From positions 141,032,305 through 141,096,304 of the forward strand of contig OY998176.1 of the NCBI GenBank assembly GCA_963921935.1: a stretch of 64,000 nt of DNA, in the 5' to 3' direction. Within the stretch, counting starts at the first letter, position 1; every line of letters starts with the position of its first letter. Positions 11,540 to 22,918 of the stretch are shown piece by piece. This DNA is from Galeruca laticollis. Lineage: Eukaryota > Arthropoda > Insecta > Coleoptera > Chrysomelidae. The translations under genes were made by a program, and so were the position numbers. The notes beneath the pieces are model-generated. The model was not told the DNA's origin and made no database searches. It was given only the letters and a program-made list of their open reading frames with translations.

Positions 11540-14175
11540 TAGATGGTAACATCTTTGTTGAGCTATTTTGAACGAGAATGCCGAAATGGGGGCCCGCTTC
11601 TCCTGCCTACTGCTATAAGAGACGAAGGTAAGTAATAGTATTCGATATTTGTATTCATCATTAATAATATTGTTGTTACATATTTAAATGTAAATGATTA
11701 AATGTTATTAATGTTAGGATAGGTTAATTAAACTTGATAATATATTATTCTTTCATAAATTGAAGTAATTATATTGTAGAGAATTGCAGAAGCTTTACAA
11801 CTTAGCGTAACCACTGTTAACCGTATTGCCGCCAAACATAATAGAGGTGAACAGCCTAAAAGCCCACATAAAAAGAGACAACGCATAAAACCTACTGTTG
11901 AAATTGATAACTTTGATAAAAATACTTTCCGAAATGTTATATACGAAATGTATGGGAACAGTGAGTATATTAAATTTACTGTTTTATTTTATTCACAATT
12001 AACTAACACAATATTTTTTCAGAGGAGCACATAACCTTGAAAACTTCAAGAGACAAACACCAGGAGCGTGAACTCTTTAATGGTTGTTTAACATCACTCT
12101 GGAAGATGGTGAAAAATATTTGATTCAAATACCAAAGAGATGATCCTCGTCGTGGTTTAATAGAGTTGCCACATATTGCAATAAAACGTGTACATTTTCT
12201 ACATGAATATGTTAAGATAGAAAGGGAAGGTTTATATCAATTTGTGTTTTTGGATGAGACCTGAATTTTGAAAGACCGTACTGTTGGACGTTCTTGGCAA
12301 GATTCTAATCATAGAAGTGTGAAAAAAACAAAGTGGGTGGTCCGAGGTAATTGAATAATAAAATTTAGCAATTAATTTATGATGTACTGACATTCCTGTC
12401 ATTTCAAGACCTTTTCAAATATTTACTAGTCATACTATTTTATTTAAATCTATATAATTATTAATAGTTGTTTTGAGCTTTGCAGTCTATCTAGGAAACT
12501 TGTAGTAATTTGTCATTTCCTTATTGTAGGTATATAGTATTGCATGCTGGTTCCTCTTCTGAATTTATTCCTGGAGCAGGGCTGGTTTTTGCTTAAAAAA
12601 ACAAGATGGTGATTACCACGGTGAAATGAACCGAGAAAATTTTTTGCATTGGTTTGAATACCAGCTTTTAGTGAACTTTGAAGAACCTGCCACAATTGTA
12701 ATGGATAATGCAAGTTATCTCAGTACAGTACCAACAAAGCTACTAAAAAAGCCAATATACGGAGCTGGTTGATACAAAATGATATTCCTTTTCAAAATAC
12801 TTTCCTCAGAACCCAATTATTGAATTTAGTACACGGTAAATTGATATGCAGTAAGACTGCACGAAAACACCAACCCCATAAAAATAGGTAGAGGAGTGAG
12901 GCAAGGTGACACTATGTCACCAAAACTGTTTCCCACAATTCTGCAATACGCCTTTGGAATGCTTGAATGGAGCGGAAAAGGCTTGAATATAGATGGATTG
13001 AACCTAACAGACCTGCGCTTCGCAGATGATATAGCCTTGATGTCAGACAGCCTACAGGATATTAAGATAATGCTGGAAGATCTTCAGGAGGTATGTGCTC
13101 GGATTGGATTAAAAATTAATATATCGAAAACGAAATATATGACGAATCTGGTTCCTAGTGGAAATATTGCTATTGGTGACGGGGAGGTAGAGTTGGTGGA
13201 TAAGTATACATACCTGGGTCATGAGATAAAAATCTCGAGAGACAATCAAACATGTGAATTAAGAAGAATAATTACGCTCTCTTGGGCTGCATTTGGTAAA
13301 ATGAGGGAAGTGTTTAAGGGCAATCTCCCAATGTGTCTGAAGCGAAAGGCCTATAATCAGTGCGTTCTACCAGTTATGACCTACGGAGCCGAAACTTTGA
13401 CTCTGACAGCCACATCCGCTAAGAAGCTTAGAGTAGCCCAACGTAGGATGGAAAGATCGATGCTTGGTGTGTCACTCCGTGACCGCATAAGGAATGAAGA
13501 CCTAAGGGCGAGAACAGGAGTCACGGATGTTATCTATCAGGTGGCAAAACTCAAATGGAACTGGGCTGGACATGTGGCCCGCATGACAGATTGACGATGG
13601 ACAAAATGGCTGCTCGAGTGGAGACCAAGGACTGACAAAAGAAACAAGGGAAGACCTCCCACGCGATGGACGGACGATATCAGAAGAATGACTACAAACT
13701 GGATGCAGAGCGCTCAAGACAGAAGACAGTGGGCAGAAATGAGGGAGGCCTATATCCTGCAGTGGATGCGACAGGCTGATTGATGATGATGATGATTGAT
13801 GAAGTTGATATAAACATTTTTCAATATACTCGTATTATGGTAATACTTAGATAACTTATTTTGTTTAAATATATGCATTTTTGTAGGAATAAACCACCAG
13901 GAGTATATGAAGCTGACATATTATCTGAAAAATATGGAACATATTTGGGGCTTAGTTAAATAAATTTATAGAGATCATGTTGGAGCTGATGGTTCTTCAA
14001 CAGAACAAGCAATAGGTGTATGGAAAAAGTGTTTAGAGAAAGTGACTCCTGATATTAGGTCAAAGACAGTAGTGCACACTGAAAAAATTATACAAGATGG
14101 GTGGGACAGAGAAGTAGTATTTGATAGACAGGATGTGCCTCCACTTTTATTAATTTTGACAGTGATGATTTTGTA
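11540..14175 (+). pseudogene. DDE (Tc1/mariner-type) transposase, multi-exon, decayed
   Basis: Exon-like pieces are separated by GT..AG introns: donor GAAG|GTAAGT at 11629 with acceptor near 11780; ACA|GTGAGT near 11962 with TTTTTTCAG near 12021; GAG|GTAATT near 12347 with TTATTGTAG near 12528; and ACACG|GTAAAT near 12836 with TTTTTGTAG near 13890. The first pieces encode a helix-turn-helix (EALQLSVTTVNRIAAKH). The catalytic core shows VFLDET (first Asp) and TIVMDNASY (second Asp). The third acidic residue is probably the Glu in NMEHIWGLVK just after the RTE insertion. The tail reads TEKIIQDGWDREVVFDRQD. Several stops and shifts break it. The fourth intron was apparently the landing site of the RTE. 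Confidence 0.65.
12842..13803 (+). mobile_element. 5'-truncated RTE-type LINE
   Basis: The frame begins in the reverse transcriptase (IGRGVRQGDTMSPKLF), passes the catalytic box LRFADDIALM and continues through the thumb (YTYLGHEI) to the typical RTE end (NWAGHVARMTD, then GRPPTRWTDDIRR). One in-frame TGA at 13592-13594 separates the 232-codon open stretch from the last 62 codons, which end at TGA 13781-13783. The 3' end runs straight into a TGATGATGATGATTGATGA tail, the short-repeat tail expected of RTE elements. Endonuclease and most of the finger domain are missing, as usual after incomplete reverse transcription. It lies inside an intron of the surrounding transposase gene. Confidence 0.85.
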
Positions 14176-14902
14176 GTGGAGTAGTGGAAATCTTGTGTTT
14201 TATTTTATGTATATTTTTATCCAATTTGCTTTATTTCCACTTTTTCAAAATCACTAATAACTATTATTAAATTCATTAGGTACAGTTATTCAATAATACA
14301 AAAATTAAAACAACGACCACAGTATCTCTACATAAATAATACTGATAAAATGGGAGACTTTTTATTTTTATATCTTGTAAAATTTTTTATTTTGTGTATC
14401 TATATTTTGCTTTTCCATTCTATTTTCATTATAATAAATATAATAGATATTGTATAAAGAAACAATATTTAAATTTGCATGAAGATGGTTACAGCTTGTA
14501 TTGATTCATTTCAGCGTAAACCCTTGCAGTGCTCTTGAAGACGGTTCTATAGATCCTAGAATAAGGTGTAAGGACCTACAGTTCGTCATTCTCCTCTTCT
14601 ATGTAAAATAATTAAATGTGAATTCGAATATAGAATGATTGGTTACTGTTTCTTTTATCTTAGCCATAGTTTTTCATGAATAAATATTTATGATAAATTA
14701 ATCAAGCCTATCATACAAGCCTTTTATTTTTAAATAAATATTTTTGACTTACGCCCTACGAGGCACGGAACAATGAAAAAGAAGAACTGTCAATCTAACA
14801 TCAGATTGACTTTTCTAGTTTTCGTTAAGTGAAGGAAAAAACTACAGCTTGGGACATCACAATATCTTGTTTTGCAACGTCATCGTCTTTTTATCGTAAA
14901 TA

Positions 14903-16109
14903 ATCCATAATATAATAAATTATCCAAACTTTCGATAAAGTGAATATTATTCACTCTTGCAATATATGCTTGTCTGTAGTGATAGCTTTTAGTTTACTTA
15001 TTTATTGACATTCTTTATTCAATCATTAAGAATATCCGTGCTAAACATGTTTTTAAACGCGGTTTCAAGCGTGGGTTTGTGTGAATTTATATTGCAAATA
15101 TATTCAAATTAGTAAGAAGTTTATCATTCATTGCCCTGCTTGTGTACATTTAAAAACGTTTACATACTTCAAAAATATTTTTAATTCAAACGTACGTCAA
15201 CGCTTATAATATTAAATAATTTTTGATGTTGATGTCTGCGTAGAGGACTTAATTTTAAAACAGTCATCAACAATTCGAATATACTTTCGTCAACTGTCGT
15301 TGCAAATTACATGGAGAAAATTGAGCTTCTGTTTGCTTCAATTTCTAGTAAAATATACAAAATAGATTGGCGCGAATTGATTTTAATGAGCCTGTAAATT
15401 GACTGACAACTTAATGTTTATTTGAAGTAATATTTTTAGATTTTAGAAATACAATATCGCTTAGAAAATATACCAAAAATAGTGAGTTATTTTCGAAACA
15501 GTTTAGTAAACAATGAAGATTTGTCCATTCAATTATTAGATTCTTTTCGTGGAATATTCACCCCTACCTCACCATTTAACGAACATGTCAACAAATCTAA
15601 CTGTGTTTAAATAACATCGAAAATTGTCGACCAATCTATGAGAATATTTTTCCTAATAACGATATTTTTTTTATAGATTCATATCAGTCATTTCATCCTC
15701 AAGTACCAGAATAACGAATTCCGAAAATCATAAATCATCCTAGTCGACACGCAGCACATATTTGAATAAACTAACTTCAATCGGACTGGCATTTAGATTA
15801 CCGTTATCTAAAATGATTTTTCGAATAATGTTTATTCAACTTATTTACGGAATTACAGTCAATGTGCTGGATTACTTCACTAAAACATTCCTTATACAAA
15901 TATTTATATGATGAAAATCTGTTACTGTTTCATTGAGGAAACGTATTTATTCTTTTTTCGTATAATTTCATTTGGAAGTATGATCTTTCTGGTACAAGGT
16001 ACACTGCACAAATATGGAATGATTGAGATTATCCTCTAAATATATAATTTGGTTTAAAATGTTCTCTATCGTCTTCCAATTCCAAGTTTCCATTTCTCTT
16101 CCCATGAAT
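14903..16109. other. no gene seen
   Basis: AT-rich sequence without a coding or repeat pattern I can name. Confidence 0.5.
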
Positions 16110-16200
16110 ATTCTTAATATCTACCTTTAATATAACCGTCGATGCACTCTCTTCTACTTAATCTAGGTCTCCCTCTTTTTTCCGCCCTTGTGGTGTACAA
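16110..16200 (-). pseudogene. possible LINE C-terminal scrap
   Basis: The minus strand encodes EKRGRPRLSRRECIDGYIK, resembling the GRPRxRWxDCIxxDLK text found near the end of RTE/CR1-like polyproteins. Too short to be certain. Confidence 0.3.
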
Positions 16201-16989
16201 CAGGGTAGGGACACTGCAGACCGTGCCATCTATAGAGCCTGTCCAGTAACTAAAATCGGTAGATAATTCCAGAAAATTAACGAAAACTGTAACGTCGTTA
16301 GTAATCAAATTTTATTGATATTTATTACTGCGTATGGGCGATGTCATATTGCTCGTCCCCGCAGGTTATCTGTTATATACTGTTATCATTTCTTAGTTCA
16401 AGTGTTATTATGAAGTTTCGGTATTTTGGTGTATTTTTTAATTGCTATAGTGCAATATTTATGTGTTGTTTCGTTGGTTTATTATTATTAATTGAAAAGA
16501 CAATGTCAAAGTAAATTCTGAAGGAGTCTAATAAGTGTTGTACGCGGTAAGTTTTATTAAAAAAATGTGAGCATTTTTTCTTTCTCAATTAACAACCATT
16601 TTCTTTATTTATATAAAATACAGAATTTTAACTAATTTAATCGACAACTTTAGAGATCATGGTTATTTTTTACATTAGCTAAACTGAAAATTGTTCCGTT
16701 ACTAAAGTAAATATTTCTTTTTACAGTTTTGTCCCTTCAACCCATGAAGATAAAATTAATATGGCTGGAACCCAGTGGTAATAAATCATTAAATTTGTCG
16801 ACGAGGAAACGATGGAGGATATGTTCCCTTCATTTTCAAAAAAGTGTTTCTTCAGATTTGTGAAAAACGAAGGGAGGTTATTAAGACAGTTTGATTTGCC
16901 TTCCCATATGAGAGGAAATTAACAAAAGTTGATGGAAAATTTTACTGTATTCAATATAGCATGCTATAATTTTGGACATTTTTAAATGT

Positions 16990-17452
16990 AAATTGAGTGA
17001 ATGAAAAGACGAGTACTGAGTGTGTAATTTTATTAAAATTTCAGCTAAGTGTTTTCAGCCATTATGCCATTCTCAAAGCTGTCGTCAAGAGAAAAATATA
17101 CAACAGGTGTCAAAAAACATCAAACCCTGTAAATTTGCTAAAATTACCCTATAAAGAGGGTGTACTATTGTCATTCACATAATGAAACGTCTAATTTGAA
17201 ATTATCAACTAAATGATATGTGTGTAAACCCACTTTATAGGGTAATTTTAACAAATCTTACTTAAATAATGATGTAACATCAAACATTTTATTTCATTGT
17301 ATGTAGCAGTTGTAGAGTTTGACGTTTTTTGACACCTGTTGTATGTTTTTCTCTGGACGACAGCTTTGAGAAAGGCCTAACGGCTGAAAGCGGTTAGCTG
17401 TAATTTTAATGAAATGGCACAATCAGTACTCTTTTCATTCACTCAATTTATA
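16990..17452. mobile_element. foldback element, right copy
   Basis: Same palindrome as at 687-1207 with arms at about 16990-17162 and 17222-17452. The first arm lacks about 50 bp (the part containing ATGTTTGATGTAACATC) that is still present in the second arm, so this copy has one deleted arm. Confidence 0.65.
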
Positions 17453-17560
17453 ATTTGTGTGTACACCATACTCAGACAATTCCATTTTAAAATGTACCAA
17501 TTGAAAAAATAATCATCTGGGTTTTATTTTATGTTATAGCTATTCCCTCCACCAGCTATG

Positions 17561-17870
17561 GCACCGTACATATAAAAGCCTAGTAGCGAGACTCTGTGTA
17601 GAAGCCGATATGCGAACCCACTTTACCCCGCCTATAGAGTAGCAGGTTTCTAGCAGCTGACGTCGGCTTGCGTAGTATAGAGGGGTTCGCGTTAGAGCAT
17701 ACGACACGAAGCTCTGCAGTTTACAGTATATATTTCCATAGCATTCCCTCGTAAATCCGCCGGCCAGTGAACAACTGCCCGACTTCTTAGAACATTGTCG
17801 GCGAAATTATCCACAAAGACTTCAAAGGGACGAGTCGAGAGTGTCGCTACTATGCTTTTATATGTACGGT
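17561..17870. mobile_element. MITE with about 36-bp terminal inverted repeats
   Basis: The ends are near-perfect inverted repeats: GCACCGTACATATAAAAGCC on the left and the complement of CACCGTACATATAAAAGCAT on the right, continuing into TAGTAGCGA. GCTATG flanks both sides as a likely target duplication. In the left repeat arm (about 585-605) the matching site has no insertion. The interior is GC-richer than its surroundings and noncoding. Confidence 0.7.
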
Positions 17871-18035
17871 GGCTATGGGATGGAATGTATTGGCCCCTTG
17901 CCGATTTTCATATATAGTCCTTGGTATGATTTGTTTTAAGTGGAAAGGAAATGTTAGATATATTATTTTAAATTTTGTACAATCACAAGGGCTGTTTAGC
18001 ACTCTTATATGTAATTACTTGGCACCTTGTAGTTA

Positions 18036-18226
18036 CAGAGCTGGGCAGTAGTTAACAACTTTTCCTTTGAAAGTATTTCAAGTACTTTTGTTCTAACATT
18101 CACAGTAATTACACTAAAATGTTTTCTTTCACAGAAAGTTACCAAAAATAGTAGTTAACTACTCATTGCTAACAGTTTTTTGATTAAGCAAGTAGCAGTT
18201 ATACTCCAGTAGTTTGTCCAGCTCTG
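18036..18226. mobile_element. hAT-like MITE
   Basis: Inverted ends CAGAGCTGGGCAGTAG and the complement of CAGAGCTGGACAAACT, 191 bp overall, flanked by 8-bp sequences agreeing at six positions (TGTAGTTA and TGTGTTTA). A CAGNGNTGG... start with 8-bp duplications fits non-autonomous hAT elements. An internal TAGTTAAC/GTTAACTA pair strengthens the hairpin. Confidence 0.6.
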
Positions 18227-18516
18227 TGTGTTTATAGGAGTATGATAATGAATAAATTAATTAATACAAACTTATTATAAATCATTTTCTACTTTTATCT
18301 TGATTCAACATCATTTAAAAATCTAATGATACTTCAATCTAGAATGTATGTTACTCAAATTATTTTTTAATTATTGCATTGTTTTTACATTATAGTTTAT
18401 TTATTGTCATTCTGTTAGTTAAGAAAAGTACTTTGTGAAAGAAATTATTGGTTTTGTATTTTAATACCAAAATAAATAAACTGTTTATATGATTATTGTT
18501 TTATATTACCCAATTT

Positions 18517-18630
18517 AACCATTTATGGTCAATCATTTGATATTTCATTTAATTTAACTCAACATCTCATCATTATTGAGGTCATGGAGTTAAATTGAAT
18601 GAAATGTCAAATGATGGACTATAAATGGTT
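18517..18630. repeat. hairpin (44-bp inverted repeat arms)
   Basis: Arms 18517-18560 and 18587-18630 are reverse complements with about five mismatches (AACCATTTATGGTCAATCAT and its partner), around a 26-bp loop. A tiny palindromic MITE or a self-folding transcript segment; no coding content. Confidence 0.6.
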
Positions 18631-19199
18631 GTTTTGAAATAGAATAATTAGAATACAGTAAATTTGAATATACCTCCAAAACCTAAAGTTACAGAAATCT
18701 TTTTAACATCACTCAATTGTTCAGGCGACAGGCGCCACAATCAGTGTCTTATCTATCTGTGGGTTATCTGTGGTATCCAATTCACAATTTATTTGAATGA
18801 ATTGATATTCTGTCATTTATTGTATCATTGATTATCCTTAATCAATGGTTGTGTGTATGCCGTATCTTCATTATCTCTCTAAATATCTCATTTCTAATTC
18901 AACCTAGAGATTTTTGCCGCACGTCTCCAATATGCGAAGGCGATCATTTTAGTTATTTTTTCTTTCAGAGGTTAGACTTAACTGCTATTTGGAGTTGTTA
19001 TACTTTCAATTTTGCTGTTATTTATTCTTTGTTTGTTGTTCTTTGATATTCTGTGTGCGATAATAGGCCAGAGTTGTCTAAAGGCTCTTTTTTATTTACT
19101 TTTTGATAATTGATTCATTCGTTATATATACTCCTTGAAGGGTCTGTTCGTGATAGTATTACGATTGAATTAATATTTTATTTTTTTCTATTCAATTAA
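18631..19199. other. no gene seen
   Basis: No coding or repeat structure recognised. Confidence 0.4.
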
Positions 19200-19537
19200 T
19201 ATGTTCAAATTTAACGGCGCTACGATGATATTTTCACCTGGTATTGTATTAGATCAATCGTCGAGACCACGCATAGGATAAAACTATTGTGCGATTTACC
19301 GAGTTTTTGTCCATATTGCAATTGATTAATCTCTGAAATCGTGCTATAGAAGATGATAAAATTATTTATAGTTATTATTCTATTTTTTATCGATATATGA
19401 AATTTTTCCCAATTATCTTGTAATTTCTGTTGATTATGCCATAAGGTAGTTAATGATTTATTATAGTGATCAATTAATTTTTTATTTACGGATATCTGCA
19501 TATTAACTTCTTGAATTATTTGTTTTGGGTTTTATTG

Positions 19538-19592
<55 letters not shown>

Positions 19593-20010
19593 TTCTGATT
19601 CTCTATCCACGTATTTATTAAACTTTTCGTTCGTTCCATCATTTGCTCGGCCAAATTAGGGTATGAAATAGGGTTTGTCGCATTAGCTCCTACTAAACTA
19701 TTTCTTAACTTACAAAAATATTGTTTAACAGTTTCTATTTGCTTACTAACGTCCGTTAAATTTATATAATATGTGGAAGTATGTTAAGTATAAATAAGCT
19801 TACATAATCCTAGATTAATTGGTAATATTAAGTTATTCAATTTAGTAAGTTGTGTGTATTCGGTTCTACATTTGGCTACCATTATCATAAGTTTCATTTC
19901 GCTGTAACAATTTATTAGGATTAATCAAAGGTTTTATAACCATATTTTTGTGATACTTTCCTTTATTACTTTCTAAAATTATGCCTCAGTTATTAGTAAT
20001 TTCTGCTTTT
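19200..20010 (-). pseudogene. unrecognised decayed coding region
   Basis: The minus strand has several coding-like stretches broken by stops and by a (TA)n tract at 19542-19590: one of 93 codons at 19501-19220 (MQISVNKKLIDHYNKS...), and further upstream LVGANATNPISYPNLAEQMM near 19640-19690. The text is rich in polar residues and helices and might derive from a retroelement gag or glycoprotein, but I cannot match it. Frame continuity across the TA tract is inferred. Confidence 0.3.
19542..19590. repeat. (TA)n microsatellite
   Basis: Uninterrupted TA dinucleotides. Confidence 0.95.
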
Positions 20011-20223
20011 TTGAATTTTGGTGATTTTTTATCTCTGAATTTCGTTTCTATATATGCTATTTCTAAGTTTGAATAAGACGGTGAATCAATTCTGTTTTCA
20101 TTTCTTTAAATTATATTCAATTATTCTTTTTTATCTCGATTTTTTTTTCATATAATAACTAGAATTATTTATGATTTTTTATATAATGAGATAGTACTAA
20201 ATGATCATCCAGATCAAAAGGAT

Positions 20224-20350
20224 TAATTTAAATCTGAAGAAGATTATTTAATTCAAATAAGTATCATTAAAATCGAAAGAAAATCATTTAAAATAGAGAA
20301 ATATCATTCAAATTGAAAAATATCGTTTAAATGGAAGGTGACCTTTTAAC
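20224..20350. repeat. degenerate minisatellite, about 20-bp unit
   Basis: Five or six loose copies of a unit like TCGAAAGAAAATCATTTAAA, each with a GAAA..ATCATT core. Copies differ at several positions. Confidence 0.45.
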
Positions 20351-20536
20351 TCGAAGTAATCCAGATTCTTTAAGTATTCCATAAGATTTAAATTTACATA
20401 CTAAGAGAATGAATAACATCACCGAACGAAAGAAAGAAATATTTCATATTACTTCTTTGAAAATTATTATCACATCAATTTCATGTTCAACTGTATTATT
20501 ATTATTAATGTCTAGTTCTACTGTTATAACTAAATA

Positions 20537-21727
20537 ATGATTGTTCAATTTCTCATATCTTATATGAACGATGTAACACGACCAAGTAGTGGATCTTGTA
20601 TAGACCATTTCTTTAAAAAATGTAAACAGCAACTCAAATTCAAATCATTTATTATACAGAGTTGTATAACAGCTCATTTACCTATTGCCGTAATATTCCA
20701 ATCGGAAAACCAACAAACATATATTAAACCTGAAAATAAATACAAATTTTTTATAAATTATAATAAACTCAGAAAATAATTGCGGGAAGAACTATGTCGT
20801 GATAGATATAACCAAGATGATACCGAAAAAGTAGCCAGAGACTTTGTTGGAAAAATAAAACTGAGCATTGAAAATAGTACTGTAACAGTGAAAATTAGAA
20901 ACAAAAATCACGCTAGGACCAAATGGATCACACCTGAAATAATAGAAAGTGTTAATAGAAAAAACGATCTAGATAAAAAAGTACAAACACAACCTGAAAA
21001 AATAGAACTACGTGAAGAGTACAGGCAACTGAAGAACAATTTGAATAAATCCATAATTAATGCCAAAAAGAAATATGCTATTGAATAGATTGAAGAAAAC
21101 AAGAATAGTACAAAAAGCCTCTGGAAGACAGTTAATGAAATTTGTGGAAAAACTGAAAATAAAACCAGAATAAATGAAATCAAACTGAATGAAGACGCAG
21201 TAATCTATAACAAACTCGAAATTTGTGAGGCATTCAATAAATACTGTAGCAAACTGGGTAAAAATTACGCAATGAAGATTACCGATCCTCCAGATTATCA
21301 AAACATGGAAACAACAATTGAAAGCACCATGTATTTATATCCAACTGATGGTAATGAAGTGACAGAAATCATAAACCAACCTAAAAATAACCAGACGATG
21401 ATCGTATACGCTCTGAAACACTAAAAGAGATAGTGAATGAAATAAAAACTCCGCTAACTTATTTCATAAATCGGTGTATACATGCAGGATGTTTCCCAAA
21501 AATATTGAAATCTGGACTTAAAACACCACTCTACAAAAGTGGTGACAAAAGAGAAATGGTAAATTATAGACCGCTTCCTCTCATATCAGATAAAGCAATA
21601 ATTCTGGAGAGAATATTAAAAAAAAAAGAATTTTGAGTTTCCTAGACAAATATAAAGTTATCTCAGATAATCAATACGGGTTCACACCAGGGCGATCAAC
21701 GGAAGATGCAATATTTGCTTTAACATC
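20537..21727 (+). pseudogene. APE-type LINE fragment (endonuclease end to early reverse transcriptase)
   Basis: Begins with endonuclease C-terminal text (NDVTRPSSGSCIDHFF, then CITAHLPIAVIFQ, where the usual SDH/TDH is changed to TAH), runs through the linker (KWITPEIIESVNRKNDL, SLWKTVNEICGK) and reaches the reverse transcriptase (KTPLYKSGDKREMVNYRP, then ISDNQYGFTPGRSTEDAI). Stops at 20777 and 21086 and later shifts break it. It ends abruptly at the (TA)n tract at 21728, so the catalytic FADD region is lost. It fits the CR1/L2/jockey assemblage but not a precise clade. Confidence 0.7.
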
Positions 21728-21732
21728 ATATA

Positions 21733-21780
<48 letters not shown>
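21728..21780. repeat. (TA)n microsatellite
   Basis: TA dinucleotides with one ATG interruption near the start, at the truncation point of the preceding LINE. Confidence 0.9.
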
Positions 21781-21781
<1 letters not shown>

Positions 21782-21813
21782 CAAGATGTACGAATAGTGC
21801 GTGACATATGAAC

Positions 21814-21933
21814 AATAAGCAACGAATAGATTAGTGGGTATTGCTAGAAACATGCATGTCTGCGGTTACCACTCTTTTCAGTAGCCCCTTCTTCTATTTG
21901 CGTGCAATACCCACTAATCTATTCGTTGCTTAT

Positions 21934-21934
<1 letters not shown>
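21814..21934. mobile_element. hairpin MITE bounded by (TA)n
   Basis: Perfect 31-bp inverted repeats (21814-21844 and 21904-21934; AATAAGCAACGAATAGATTA...) enclose a 59-bp loop. (TA)n tracts lie on both sides (ending 21780 and starting 21935). The leader AAGATGTACGAATAGTGCGTGA recurs in altered form before the next hairpin. Confidence 0.7.
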
Positions 21935-21989
<55 letters not shown>

Positions 21990-21990
21990 A
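21935..21990. repeat. (TA)n microsatellite
   Basis: TA dinucleotides with two ATG interruptions between two related hairpin units. Confidence 0.9.
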
Positions 21991-22028
21991 AAGATGTAGG
22001 AATATCGCGTGATATATTAACAACAACA

Positions 22029-22166
22029 ATAAAGAGATTCATGGGTAATTCACGCAAAAAAAAGGCTACAGGATGTGAAATCTGTGAGCAGAGATGTTAA
22101 TCGAGACATGGGATCTTCCAATTGGAGGCACAAATGAGCGTATGGTTTACCTGCTGAAATCTCTTT

Positions 22167-22168
<2 letters not shown>
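22029..22168. repeat. second, diverged hairpin unit bounded by (TA)n
   Basis: Inverted ends ATAAAGAGATT (22029-22039) and AATCTCTTTAT (22158-22168). The preceding AAGATGTAGGAATATCGCGTGA matches the leader of the 21814 unit, so the two look like relatives inserted in the same TA-rich setting. Confidence 0.5.

Positions 22169-22218
<50 letters not shown>
22169..22218. repeat. (TA)n microsatellite
   Basis: Uninterrupted TA dinucleotides. Confidence 0.95.
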
Positions 22219-22220
<2 letters not shown>

Positions 22221-22289
22221 AACTGGAAAAATATCTTATTGGGGATTGCAGCATAAGAGGAAAAAATATACACTCTATTCAATTCTCCA

Positions 22290-22326
22290 AGCTTTCGTAA
22301 ATCTTTATTTACATCATCAGGGAACT
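22290..22326 (-). ncRNA. hammerhead ribozyme motif of a Penelope-like element
   Basis: On the minus strand the conserved core reads CTGATGA, then a stem-loop GTAAAT-AAAG-ATTTAC, then GAAA. The next bases, AGCT followed by T, give a palindromic four-base stem III and an NUH cleavage triplet (CUU). Bases before the core (TTCC) can pair with GGAG after the cleavage site as stem I. Minimal hammerheads with palindromic stem III are known from Penelope-like retroelements, where they sit in the terminal repeats and probably act as dimers. The motif lies downstream of, and in the same orientation as, the Penelope-like coding region at 22919-23886. Confidence 0.7.
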
Positions 22327-22918
22327 ACAATAAGGAAAGAAAAACATAAATTATAAAAAGTGTTCATAAAAACATTTCTACAACTTACATTGATCGAGAT
22401 TGCATCATTGATCTTGAACACAGGAAAAGTGCACAACAGAAAATCATTAAATAAATAGGTCTAGTCGGCAATACAATTGCCTATTACTGGTAAACATTTT
22501 TATTAAAACATTGTTAAAAAGTAAAAAGTTTAAAAAACATTTAAAATCGAGAATCCACACACCCACGCGGACTTGTGAGAATAATGGCGGAAACTAAAAA
22601 TGTCAGGTTAAGTAGAACAATCATCATTACTAAATGAATGAAAAGAATCGATCTTTGCAATGACGCGAGACACTGCAACAATCGAATTGAAACTTTAAAG
22701 AGAATACAAGGGTGGTACCAAAATTATGGAAATGTATTTGAGTAATCATTCCAATGAAAAAATTATTTTAATCACGAGAATTAATATGTGATTATTCATG
22801 TTATTAATTACTATTATAAATATTATTGTGGAGCTAATAATAATGGGGGAACATCTACAAAAAGGGGAACACCTACAAAAAGGGGGGGAACACCTACCAT
22901 GATGCCACAAATAGGAAA

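Larger units (their letters stand above)
11189..14902 (+). mobile_element. Tc1/mariner-superfamily transposon with nested RTE LINE
   Basis: Terminal inverted repeats of about 27 bp start with TA: TATTTACGATAAAAAGACGA at 11189 and its complement at 14876-14902, with only a few mismatches. Between them lies a decayed DDE transposase gene split by probable introns and, within the last one, an RTE-type LINE (about 12842-13803). Without the LINE the element would be about 2.7 kb. After the transposase stop (about 14175) roughly 700 bp is noncoding up to the right repeat. Confidence 0.75.
16370..17950 (-). repeat. right arm of the >1 kb inverted repeat pair
   Basis: Reverse-complement partner of 530-2330. 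The inner part (16400-16985) matches 1740-2290; the outer part holds a second foldback copy and then the CTCCACCAGCT block that pairs with 590-610. This arm lacks the 1217 MITE but carries its own MITE at 17561-17870, so the two arms took independent insertions after they arose. Confidence 0.75.

Noticed and set aside
20224..20350. CRISPR-like spacing of short repeats
   Set aside because: Units are degenerate and contiguous with no unique spacers; the context is eukaryotic.
21671..22300. Open frames of alternating Ile-Tyr on both strands
   Set aside because: They are translations of (TA)n microsatellites and hairpin MITEs, with no protein-like sequence outside the repeats.
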